Positions 1-6,090 of a stretch of 18,222 bases of DNA are shown here, in pieces; positions within the stretch are counted from its first letter, which is position 1, and every line of letters starts with the position of its first letter. The stretch spans positions 1 to 18,222 of the forward strand of contig JAOZIG010000283.1 of the NCBI GenBank assembly GCA_026014515.1. The letters run 5' to 3'. The position numbers and the translations under genes are program-made. This stretch comes from Candidatus Bathyarchaeota archaeon (GTDB lineage: Archaea > Thermoproteota > Bathyarchaeia > TCS64). The notes under the pieces are model-generated. The model searched no databases and was not told the DNA's origin. It saw nothing but the letters and a program-made list of their open reading frames with translations.

Positions 1-24
1 GTAATGGAGGCAGTTGCTGAGTAA
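1..24 (+). CDS. 3' end of a truncated upstream gene
   Basis: The first bases read in frame as VMEAVAE followed by TAA at 22-24. The stop overlaps the ATG of the next gene (TAATG), a common arrangement for translationally coupled genes in an operon. A GGAGG run at 6-10 could serve as ribosome binding site for the downstream start. Only seven codons are visible, so no product can be named, and the reading frame itself is supported only by this junction. Confidence 0.4.
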   Translation, partial: VMEAVAE

Positions 25-503
25 TGGCAAGTAAGAGTGGTGCAGTCATTTCTGCTTTGATAACCTTGGTGCTTTTCGTTGGTATCCCGTATATGTTACC
101 GAGTTATATTCCGGCTGATCTCTTGGCGCAGGTTGAGAGCAGTGGATTTGATCTCGCTGGGTTTACCAACCAGATTATGATTATCGGCGCGGTTACCGCG
201 GGTCTGACCCTTGCTGTTGGGTTTGTCAACCCCAGTAGCGTATTGTCGTTGATTCTGCGTATCGCCCAAGCTGGATTATCACTGGTGTTTATCGTGGTCT
301 TCCTAGGTGCGGGTAATATCGCGGGTCTTGGATATACCGAGTTTGAGATTGCAATGGAGGGCGTGACAAGCAGTATAGCGATGGATCTCAGGGTTTTCGT
401 GTATATCTCGATAGCTTCTATACTGTTGAAGATGGTTCAGGTATATCTTGAGTGGAATGAGGAGCGTATCGAGGCGGCTCCTCCGGGGCGTATCGCGCCT
501 TAA
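24..503 (+). CDS. Small integral membrane protein, unknown function
   Basis: A protein of 159 residues with four hydrophobic stretches that look like membrane helices, at about residues 6-26, 48-68, 72-97 and 120-142, and a short charged C-terminal tail (EWNEERIE, then a Pro-rich end). I do not recognise the family. The ATG at 24 overlaps the stop of the preceding frame and has a GGAGG 13 nt upstream, so it is probably the distal gene of an operon lying mostly outside the window. The short gap to the next gene holds a separate TATA-like element, so the two are probably not co-transcribed from one promoter. No catalytic or transport motif is visible. Confidence 0.7.
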   Translation: MASKSGAVISALITLVLFVGIPYMLPSYIPADLLAQVESSGFDLAGFTNQIMIIGAVTAGLTLAVGFVNPSSVLSLILRIAQAGLSLVFIVVFLGAGNIAGLGYTEFEIAMEGVTSSIAMDLRVFVYISIASILLKMVQVYLEWNEERIEAAPPGRIAP

Positions 504-510
504 CTTTATT

Positions 511-520
511 CTTTTATATG
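511..520 (+). promoter_or_regulatory. TATA-like box for the hydroxyacid dehydrogenase gene
   Basis: CTTTTATATG is centred about 26 nt before the ATG at 541, the spacing expected between an archaeal TATA box and the transcription start. No Shine-Dalgarno lies between. This predicts a leaderless mRNA and supports 541 over the upstream ATG at 448, which lies inside the preceding membrane-protein gene. Confidence 0.55.
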
Positions 521-540
521 ATGACCTACTGGCTCTAGCT

Positions 541-1551
541 ATGACTATCAAGGTCGCGGTATCAGGTATTCCAAGGGGATACCAGTATCCGAGAGATGAT
601 CTAAACTGGCTTCAGGAGAAACACATAGAGCAGATTAAAGCAATTAGCCCAGAAATCGAGCTAGTTGAGGTCCCACCAGATAATGTGCCTGATAATCCTG
701 ATTATGAGGTGGTTTTAGGGGAGGGGGGTAACCGTACTCATTATCATGGTGAGCTTGACTGGGAGGATTACCAGAAATTCTTTACCCCTGAACTGAAGTG
801 GATGCAGCTCTGTAGCACTGGTTTCAGTGATAATATTACCCCGGAGGTGCTTGATGGTTCGGTTACTTTGACTAATGCACCTGGTATTCATACTATGCCT
901 ATCGCGGAGAGCGTTATTACCGCGATGCTTGATCACGCGAAGCGTTTGAAGCAGCGTAGGATTGATCAAAGGGATCGTAACTGGACCCAGTTGAAGTGTG
1001 ATGAGCTTTATCATCGTATCGTTTTGATCATTGGTTTAGGTAATATTGGGCAACGTACCGCCAGACTCTGTAAGGCGTTTGATATGAGGGTCATTGGCAC
1101 CAAGCGTAGAGTAGAACCTGTTGATAATGTGGACCTAGTTTTCCCCATCTCTGAGCTTAAGAGTCATCTGGGTGAGGCGGATTACGTGGTGGTAGCTGCA
1201 CCTTTGACACCAGAGACCCAGTATATGCTGGGAGAATTCGAGTTCAAGGCGATGAAGCCCAGTGCTTATTATATCAATATTGGGCGAGGGGCTGTCGCCT
1301 CTGAGCCTGCATTGATCAAGGCATTGAAGGAAGATTGGATAGGTGGAGCATATCTTGACGCCTTAGAGGTGGAGCCGTTACCGGTTGATCACTCGTTCTG
1401 GGGTATGGAGAACGTGTTATTGATTCCCCATGATAGCCACAGCAGTCCGTTTATCGGTGATAGGATCGTGGATATATTCTGTATGAATCTTGAGCGTTAT
1501 GTTGAAGGCAAGTCCCTTAGGAATATCTGTGACCCCCGTAAGGGATACTAA
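541..1551 (+). CDS. D-isomer-specific 2-hydroxyacid dehydrogenase, NAD(P)-binding
   Basis: A 336-residue member of the D-2-hydroxyacid dehydrogenase family (glyoxylate/hydroxypyruvate reductases, phosphoglycerate dehydrogenases, D-lactate dehydrogenases), which reduce 2-keto acids reversibly with NAD(P)H in the cytoplasm. The Rossmann motif GLGNIG is at residues 165-170. The catalytic triad is complete: Arg249 in YINIGRG, Glu276 in LDALEVEP and His297 in IPHDSH. Length matches single-unit family members; no ACT or regulatory domain is present, which argues against a classical long SerA. After the dinucleotide fold the sequence runs GTKRR, and the basic residues there could favour NADP over NAD (inference). 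The substrate cannot be read from sequence. The frame stays open back to 448, but the TATA-like box at 511-520 favours 541. Confidence 0.88.
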   Translation: MTIKVAVSGIPRGYQYPRDDLNWLQEKHIEQIKAISPEIELVEVPPDNVPDNPDYEVVLGEGGNRTHYHGELDWEDYQKFFTPELKWMQLCSTGFSDNITPEVLDGSVTLTNAPGIHTMPIAESVITAMLDHAKRLKQRRIDQRDRNWTQLKCDELYHRIVLIIGLGNIGQRTARLCKAFDMRVIGTKRRVEPVDNVDLVFPISELKSHLGEADYVVVAAPLTPETQYMLGEFEFKAMKPSAYYINIGRGAVASEPALIKALKEDWIGGAYLDALEVEPLPVDHSFWGMENVLLIPHDSHSSPFIGDRIVDIFCMNLERYVEGKSLRNICDPRKGY

Positions 1552-1584
1552 TATCAGTGCCTTTGTCGAATAAATACGAATCAC

Positions 1585-1588
1585 GAGG
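1585..1588 (+). promoter_or_regulatory. Ribosome binding site supporting a TTG start
   Basis: GAGG lies 9 nt before the TTG at 1598 and decides the start of the DHH gene, where no ATG is near. An AATAAATA run at 1569-1576 is too close for a TATA box if the leader carries this site, so the promoter is unclear; co-transcription with the upstream dehydrogenase (46-nt gap) is possible. Confidence 0.5.
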
Positions 1589-1597
1589 CGACCCCGA

Positions 1598-2545
1598 TTG
1601 ACCACATTCACGATTATTCACGGTGACGACGTTGATGGACTCACTTGCGGAGCCTTTCTCAAGCGTGTGAAGGGCGGTGAGTTCTATCTTGCTAATTATG
1701 ATAACCTCGATAATGCATTGGAGAAGGTGCAGCCTCCTGTGGATACCCTGTATATTTGTGATTTGAATATCAGGGACGAGCTTGAACACGAACTAGTGAG
1801 GATAAAGAAGTTCGCAAACATCAATATCATTGATCACCACCAGATGAGTCCCGAGTTGCTCAAGAGATTGACCAAATTGGGTGTAAAAATAAGGTTAGAG
1901 ACCACGGACTGCGCGGCTGTACTGGTGTATGATACCTTCAAGAATGAGCTTGGACGTGAAGCTAGACGTTTAGCGGCTTATGCTGCCATAAGTGATATGT
2001 TTGAGGAGGGTCCCTTGGCTGATCCTATATTGGGGAAGATGGATCGTAAGTTTGCTCAGCATGAGGCCCAGTTATTGACTCATGCATTGACTAATGATCA
2101 GAGTATAGATTTCAAGAGACGGGTAATGGATGAACTCAGCAAGTACAATTATCCACACAGGATAGAAGGAGTAGTTGAGAAGGCAATTCAGAGTCTGGAG
2201 GAGATGACGCGGATCAAGGAGTCTATCCCAGATAATGCCAGGATTATTGGTAGAGTAGCCTTGATGGAGGCTTCAGGGGATAATAGTACCGGTGGTTTGT
2301 CCAATCTGTTGATCGATACCCTTGGTGTAGATGTTGGTATTAGCTACAAGGCAAACGATCATTATTACAATATGAGTCTCAGGGGCGAGAAAGACCTTGA
2401 AGAACATCTTGGGGATATTTCCAAGGAGCTTGGGCTCAAGTATGATGGCTTTGGCGGGGGACATCAACGAGCTAGTGGGATAAAGGTTCCTAAAGCGAAC
2501 CTTGAGGCTATTCTTGATGAACTCGTTGAACGAATTAATCAGTAG
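1598..2545 (+). CDS. DHH/DHHA1 family phosphoesterase
   Basis: A 315-residue protein with the full DHH set: motif I GDDVDG (Asp10, Asp11, Asp13), Asp55 in YICDL, the DHH triad at 79-81, Asp133 in AISD, and a C-terminal DHHA1 domain with GFGGGHQRASG (GGGH at 286-289). Members are Mn-dependent phosphoesterases that cleave short oligonucleotides, pAp, cyclic dinucleotides or ssDNA (NrnA, RecJ and GdpP branches). At this length, with no OB or CBS domain, it resembles a stand-alone archaeal DHH-DHHA1 nuclease or nano-RNase more than full-length RecJ; the exact substrate is open. Start TTG at 1598 is chosen for the GAGG upstream. Its last 11 bases overlap the tail of the convergent gene on the other strand. 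Confidence 0.85.
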   Translation: MTTFTIIHGDDVDGLTCGAFLKRVKGGEFYLANYDNLDNALEKVQPPVDTLYICDLNIRDELEHELVRIKKFANINIIDHHQMSPELLKRLTKLGVKIRLETTDCAAVLVYDTFKNELGREARRLAAYAAISDMFEEGPLADPILGKMDRKFAQHEAQLLTHALTNDQSIDFKRRVMDELSKYNYPHRIEGVVEKAIQSLEEMTRIKESIPDNARIIGRVALMEASGDNSTGGLSNLLIDTLGVDVGISYKANDHYYNMSLRGEKDLEEHLGDISKELGLKYDGFGGGHQRASGIKVPKANLEAILDELVERINQ

Positions 2546-2954
2546 GGTTCATTCGTTCATCCCAGTCGAGTTTTCTTCGTTCTTTTTTGATCCTGTCTTC
2601 TAGTGGTTCTAGGCGTTTGGGGTCGAAGGGTATGTATTTTGTTTCTTCTGAGTGGGGTTCGTAGAGTTCTCGGTTTGTGCATACTGTGACCCTGTATTCT
2701 TGTGGGTCTTCTGGGTTTACTTGTAGGCTTTTGGTGGCTCTTGCGAGTCTGATGAGTTTTATTCTGTTGAAGGGGTCGTCTAGGTCGTAGTCTTCTGCAC
2801 GGTTATAGTTGATCTCTGATTCGCGTTTGGTGTCAGAGTAGACGATGAATTGTTTGCCATCGTGTTTCATCTGGATGGGGTAGAAGAAGCGGCGAAAAAC
2901 TCGGAGGTTGATCCTCTGTCCCTCCATTACTACTGGGAGTCCTTTGTTCGCCAT
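2535..2954 (-). CDS. Orphan 139-residue hydrophilic protein
   Basis: A 139-residue soluble protein I do not recognise. The N-terminal half looks beta-rich (RINLRVFRRFFYPIQMKH, then KQFIVYSDTK). The C-terminal third is highly charged and probably helical (about residues 112-134, LEPLEDRIKKERRK). There is no signal peptide, membrane segment, cysteine motif or known active site. An ATG at 2927 (Met10) is an alternative start, but a T-rich TATA-like run about 30 nt upstream of 2954 fits the longer form as a leaderless transcript. The gene ends inside the 3' end of the DHH gene (11-bp convergent overlap). Coding status rests on an open frame with ordinary amino-acid composition, so it is likely but not proven. 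Confidence 0.6.
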   Translation of the reverse strand: MANKGLPVVMEGQRINLRVFRRFFYPIQMKHDGKQFIVYSDTKRESEINYNRAEDYDLDDPFNRIKLIRLARATKSLQVNPEDPQEYRVTVCTNRELYEPHSEETKYIPFDPKRLEPLEDRIKKERRKLDWDERMNPTD

Positions 2955-2980
2955 GACTCAATTTACTTGTCTTCCGGATG

Positions 2981-2988
2981 ATAAAAAA
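2981..2988 (-). promoter_or_regulatory. TATA-like box for the orphan gene
   Basis: Read on the minus strand, TTTTTTAT is centred about 30 nt before the ATG at 2954, with only a weak GGAA in between. The position fits an archaeal TATA box with a very short or absent leader. Confidence 0.4.
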
Positions 2989-3004
2989 TCTATCAATACT
3001 TTTT

Positions 3005-3016
3005 GGTATTAATACC
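3005..3016. repeat. Perfect 12-bp palindrome, possible operator
   Basis: GGTATTAATACC is a perfect 12-base palindrome about 20 bp upstream of the TATA-like box of the orphan gene on the minus strand. A dimeric regulator could bind here, but A/T-rich palindromes of this length also arise by chance. Confidence 0.35.
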
Positions 3017-3092
3017 CGGCTTATGTGTGCTTAATTCCCCGTTACTCATACACTTTTTTACACTTATTGAGTGGCAATCTGGGGTGTTCTGG

Positions 3093-3130
3093 GGCTGGTT
3101 TCGTTGAAAGGGGTTGCTTCCAGCCTTTTT
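3093..3130 (+). terminator. Hairpin plus T5, terminator-like, no gene in front
   Basis: GGCTGG (3093-3098) pairs with CCAGCC (3120-3125), and TTTTT follows at 3126-3130. This has the form of an intrinsic terminator on the + strand, although the loop is long (21 nt). It could stop transcription running on from the DHH gene through the antisense of the orphan gene, or end a short non-coding RNA. Nothing else shows such a transcript. Confidence 0.35.
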
Positions 3131-3137
3131 CGGGGTA

Positions 3138-3154
3138 CCCCCCCCCCTCCCCCC
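3138..3154. repeat. C-rich homopolymer tract (C10-T-C6)
   Basis: Ten consecutive C (3138-3147), one T and six more C follow directly on GGGGTA, so GGGGTACCCC at 3132-3141 is itself a perfect palindrome. The minus strand carries G6-A-G10, which could form a G-quadruplex. The tract is non-coding; its length may vary between cells or be a sequencing uncertainty. Confidence 0.7.
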
Positions 3155-3258
3155 TTAGCCGCTATTCTAACTTAGTACTGATATTCCGGCGTTCTGGTAT
3201 AGATCAGGATCGAAAATAAGCCATTTTGAGGAGAGATTCATTGAAAGAAGGCTGGTTT

Positions 3259-3271
3259 CGCGTTTAACGCG
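3259..3271. repeat. Small perfect inverted repeat after the epimerase-like gene
   Basis: CGCGT-TTA-ACGCG forms a 5-bp G/C-rich stem with a 3-nt loop. On the minus strand it lies just past the stop codon and G10 tract of the epimerase-like gene, so it may sit in that mRNA's 3' end. Confidence 0.4.
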
Positions 3272-3275
3272 TCCA

Positions 3276-3285
3276 CCCCCCCCCC
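3276..3285. repeat. Second C10 homopolymer, abutting a stop codon
   Basis: Ten C on the + strand lie immediately next to the TAA of the epimerase-like gene, so the minus-strand mRNA would read TAA followed by ten G. Length variation here would not change the protein. Confidence 0.7.
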
Positions 3286-3915
3286 TTATTCATAGAACAT
3301 GCGTAGAATATTGTATGCTGCTTCTGGGTCCTTGCTCTTCATTATGAATGAGCCGCTGGCTATCATGTTAGCGCCAGCAGCTACAGCTAATCCAATTGTT
3401 TTGTCGCTCATTCCCCCATCAACCTCGATATTGATCTCCGTTGATTTCTCGCGGAGCGCTCTTACCTTGGCTAGTTGCTCTGGTAGGAACTTTGCTCCGT
3501 ATTGACCGGGGTTTACAGACATAATCAGAACCCCACTGAGTTTCTCCAAGTATGGTTCTACTACGGTTACTGGAGTTTGCGGGTTTAACGCGATGAATAG
3601 CTTCAAGCCTTGTTTCTCGGCGGCTTCTATGGCGTCCTCTATATTGTCGAGTGCCTCTGCGTGGAGTATTACTGTATCAACTTGTGAGGGTAGATTCTTG
3701 ATGCGTTCAAGGGGGTCTACAGCCATCATGTGTAGCTGGTATTGTTGTCCTTCAGGTAGCTCCATTGGGAAATCTAGTGATGAGGAGGCAACGAATTTTC
3801 CGTCCATGAGGTCTAGCATGATATTTTCTGCGAATGGTATCAGGTTGAGCATTGTTGTGAGTTCTTTTTGGTTTTGTGCGATTATCGCTGGGAGTATTTG
3901 GTTCTTGGGTGGCAT
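3286..3915 (-). CDS. Ribulose-phosphate 3-epimerase-like TIM-barrel protein
   Basis: A 209-residue (beta/alpha)8 protein of the ribulose/allulose-phosphate 3-epimerase family. Recognisable landmarks are LDLMDGKFV (35-42), LHMM with His62, LHAEA (84-88), the phosphate-side SVNPGQYGAKF (133-143), VDGGM with Asp166 and the closing GSF (188-190). In classical enzymes four residues bind the metal: two His and two Asp. Here both Asp (35 and 166) and one His (62) are present, but the His of HxDxMDG is Met33. The usual N-terminal SILSADF is replaced by AIIAQNQ. It is therefore either an epimerase with altered metal use or a relative acting on another sugar phosphate. It is slightly shorter than typical Rpe (about 220). 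The ATG at 3915 follows a TATA-like box by about 27 nt with no Shine-Dalgarno. Confidence 0.75.
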   Translation of the reverse strand: MPPKNQILPAIIAQNQKELTTMLNLIPFAENIMLDLMDGKFVASSSLDFPMELPEGQQYQLHMMAVDPLERIKNLPSQVDTVILHAEALDNIEDAIEAAEKQGLKLFIALNPQTPVTVVEPYLEKLSGVLIMSVNPGQYGAKFLPEQLAKVRALREKSTEINIEVDGGMSDKTIGLAVAAGANMIASGSFIMKSKDPEAAYNILRMFYE

Positions 3916-3938
3916 TGCTTAATGGGGTTGGTGTTTTG

Positions 3939-3950
3939 TTTTTATATTTA
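3939..3950 (-). promoter_or_regulatory. TATA box for the epimerase-like gene
   Basis: The minus strand reads TAAATATAAAAA here; its TATAAAAA core is centred about 27 nt before the ATG at 3915. No Shine-Dalgarno is seen in the gap. This is a strong archaeal promoter match predicting a leaderless mRNA. Confidence 0.6.
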
Positions 3951-3969
3951 TCCACAGCCTACTTTTTTG

Positions 3970-4004
3970 TCTCATGGTGATAAAATAATCTCATATTAGT
4001 GATA
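3970..4004. repeat. Two copies of TCTCAT...GTGATA between divergent genes
   Basis: TCTCAT followed by GTGATA occurs at 3970-3982 (1-nt gap) and again at 3989-4004 (4-nt gap), in the A/T-rich region between the epimerase-like gene (-) and the sensor gene (+). It may be a paired regulator site. The half-sites are short and the spacing differs, so support is weak. Confidence 0.3.
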
Positions 4005-4183
4005 CAAAAAGACTGTTTTGAATGAACAGCAGAAAAATACAATCATGTGAGCAAATTAACATAAAGATGAAAACACATTATCAAAAAAAATACAATACAA
4101 ACTAGAAATAACTTGCATTCCAAAGATTATTAACTCTAAACACCCCAATAACAACTCACATAATACCTATCACAGTGAACAAT

Positions 4184-6076
4184 ATGACTGGTGAAAAGCC
4201 TCTTAAAATTCTACATGTTGATGACGAGGAAAACCAGCTTGAGTTCACCAAACTATTCTTAGAGCAAATCGAGAAAGACGTTGAGATCGACTCAGTCACA
4301 GACCCACAGGAAGCCCTTGAGCTTCAAGAAAAAGAAGGCTACGACTGCATAGTAAGCGACTATAAGATGATCAAGATGAACGGCATCCAGTTAGCCCAGA
4401 AAGTCAGGGAAAAAAGCGATGTACCATTCATCCTCTACACGGGGCAGGGAAGCGAAGAGGTAGCAGAACTCGCCTTTAGTGCTGGAGTAGACGATTATCT
4501 ACGCAAAGAAACCGAGCCAACCCATTATCAGGTCTTGGCGAAACGCATCAAACACACGGTAGAAAAACACCGCACAGAGGAACTATACAGAAAAGTAGTT
4601 GAAGAGAGCCGAGACGCCATCGTTATCATCGTTGAGAACAGGGTTGCTTTCCTGAACAAGGCTGCTTGTAAGCTAATTGATGTTGAAAAACCAGAAGAAT
4701 GTGTGGGAAAAGATGTCTTTGAGTTCTTTATAGATGAGACGGAGAAGATTTTCCCACCTAGTCTAGATAATCAGGGTAACTATGTAATCGGAGTCAATTA
4801 TAAGACCACCAACGGGAGCATTAAGAACGCCGAGGTAAGCATAAGCCAGACCAACTACAGGGGAGATGAGGCATATCTCTGCTTCATCAGAGATGTCACA
4901 GAGAGGAAACGAAACGAGGACAGGCTCAACGCCATATATCAACAGGCTACGATGCTTGGAACATCAACAACGGCTCAAGAAATATCGGAAACCACACTCA
5001 ACATCATGGAATCAGTGTTTGAGTACCACGCAATCACATTCCACCTCGTTGAAGGTAACAGTCTCATTCTAATGGGAACAAGAGGCGCCCCAGCGATTGA
5101 GATGAATATGCCTCTTACAGGGCCGGGTATTACTACAAAGGCTGCGAGGGAAACCCAGAGTATACTCATATCTGATGTTTCTACTTGCAGTGACTTCGTA
5201 AAGGGGGCCACAGAGGCTAACTCAGAGCTAGCTGTACCCGCGGTGCTAAACGATGAGACCATCGCGGTTTTGAACGTGGAAGGTGCAGAGAGAAACGAGT
5301 TCACTGAAGATGACCGTAAGCTTCTTGAGACCCTTGCATATCACGTTGCCTTCGCCTTCAACAGAATACAGACAAAGACGCTCCGAGATAGAGAAAACAA
5401 TGAGAAGAAGGAGCGTCTAGACTATGCCCTTGGTGTACTTGATAACGCTGAAAGAGCCAACACACTGGTGACTGGCGATCTTCAACGAAGCATCTTAAGC
5501 ATACTAAACGCCACAGGCATCCTCAGAATCCAACCAGATATGCTCCACCAAGCAATAGCAAGCATCGACCAGAAGGCAGACCAAGCTCACAAGGTGTCCG
5601 AGCTTATCAGGGAGACTATCGCTGAGTCCACTATTATCAAGGGATTCATCGAGGTAAACCAGACTGTACGCGTTGTACTGGAGAAAAACCACTTCCCACG
5701 CAATATCAGGCTTAAGACCCAGTACGATGAAGGGCTACTGATTGTTGAGATGGATGAAGAGCATTTTACTCGAATAATCAACAACCTATTACTGAACGCG
5801 GTGGAGGCGATGCCCGGCGGAGGCTCACTCGGAGTCAAGGTCACTGCCAAGAACGAGGAAGTTCATATCGACATCAGCGATACAGGCATGGGCATACCAG
5901 AAGACAGACTAGAGACCATATTCAAACCATTTAAGAGCACCAAAGAAGGACACAGCGGTTTAGGACTAGCATTCTGTAAGAACGCTGCAGAGACCGCCGG
6001 TGGTTCATTATGCGTCAAGTCTTCAAGCAGCAAAGGCACTACTTTCAGACTGGTTTTACCGTTAACAAAAATATAG
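4184..6076 (+). CDS. REC-PAS-GAF-HATPase sensor protein without phospho-His
   Basis: A 630-residue soluble signalling protein. Numbering from the ATG at 4184, a receiver domain spans about 7-125, with acidic pocket Asp13/Asp14, phospho-acceptor Asp59 in VSDYKM, Thr86 and Lys108. A PAS domain follows (about 135-242, ending FIRDVTERKR), then a GAF domain (about 250-395) and an HATPase_c domain (about 490-628). The ATPase boxes are intact: N box LLLNAVEA (Asn538), G1 DTGMG (Asp566-Gly570) and G2 GLGL (592-595). In the dimerisation region before it, where kinases carry the H box, the sequence is LVTGDLQRSIL, with Gly431 where His is expected. No membrane segment is seen. A GTG at 4175 would add three residues; neither start has a Shine-Dalgarno. 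The last bases lie 14 nt from the convergent ftsZ stop. Confidence 0.85.
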   Translation: MTGEKPLKILHVDDEENQLEFTKLFLEQIEKDVEIDSVTDPQEALELQEKEGYDCIVSDYKMIKMNGIQLAQKVREKSDVPFILYTGQGSEEVAELAFSAGVDDYLRKETEPTHYQVLAKRIKHTVEKHRTEELYRKVVEESRDAIVIIVENRVAFLNKAACKLIDVEKPEECVGKDVFEFFIDETEKIFPPSLDNQGNYVIGVNYKTTNGSIKNAEVSISQTNYRGDEAYLCFIRDVTERKRNEDRLNAIYQQATMLGTSTTAQEISETTLNIMESVFEYHAITFHLVEGNSLILMGTRGAPAIEMNMPLTGPGITTKAARETQSILISDVSTCSDFVKGATEANSELAVPAVLNDETIAVLNVEGAERNEFTEDDRKLLETLAYHVAFAFNRIQTKTLRDRENNEKKERLDYALGVLDNAERANTLVTGDLQRSILSILNATGILRIQPDMLHQAIASIDQKADQAHKVSELIRETIAESTIIKGFIEVNQTVRVVLEKNHFPRNIRLKTQYDEGLLIVEMDEEHFTRIINNLLLNAVEAMPGGGSLGVKVTAKNEEVHIDISDTGMGIPEDRLETIFKPFKSTKEGHSGLGLAFCKNAAETAGGSLCVKSSSSKGTTFRLVLPLTKI

Positions 6077-6090
6077 TTTTGAAAAAAGAG
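6077..6090. terminator. 14-bp spacer between convergent genes with T-tracts both ways
   Basis: The spacer between the sensor gene and ftsZ contains TTTT on + and, read on the minus strand, TTTTTT. Archaeal transcription can terminate on short T-runs, so this may serve both genes. No hairpin is present. Confidence 0.35.

Larger units (their letters stand above)
2955..3285. other. Roughly 330-nt intergenic stretch with structured elements
   Basis: I see no convincing gene here. A 64-codon + frame (3025-3219) runs through the C-tract and has no coding character. The stretch holds a palindrome (3005-3016), a hairpin with T-tract (3093-3130), two C10 tracts, a small inverted repeat (3259-3271) and an 11-base direct repeat GGCTGGTTTCG at 3093-3103 and 3250-3260. 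TTGAAAG lies just after the first copy (3104-3110) and just before the second (3241-3247). Each copy is followed by a C10 tract, suggesting a duplicated or related pair of elements. Confidence 0.6.

Noticed and set aside
448..540. Upstream ATG extending the hydroxyacid dehydrogenase by 31 residues
   Set aside because: The extension lies inside the end of the membrane-protein gene, is basic and unlike the family N-terminus, and the TATA-like box at 511-520 points to 541.
3025..3219. 64-codon + frame in the intergenic stretch
   Set aside because: It reads through the C10-T-C6 tract (Pro run), overlaps the hairpin and has no coding character or start signal.
3241..3267. Eight-codon frame from TTG with GAGGAGA upstream
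   Set aside because: The ribosome-site match is good, but the peptide is too short and ends inside an inverted repeat; probably chance.
3752..3955. 67-codon frame overlapping the start of the epimerase-like gene
   Set aside because: Different phase from the clear Rpe-family frame and extends across its promoter.
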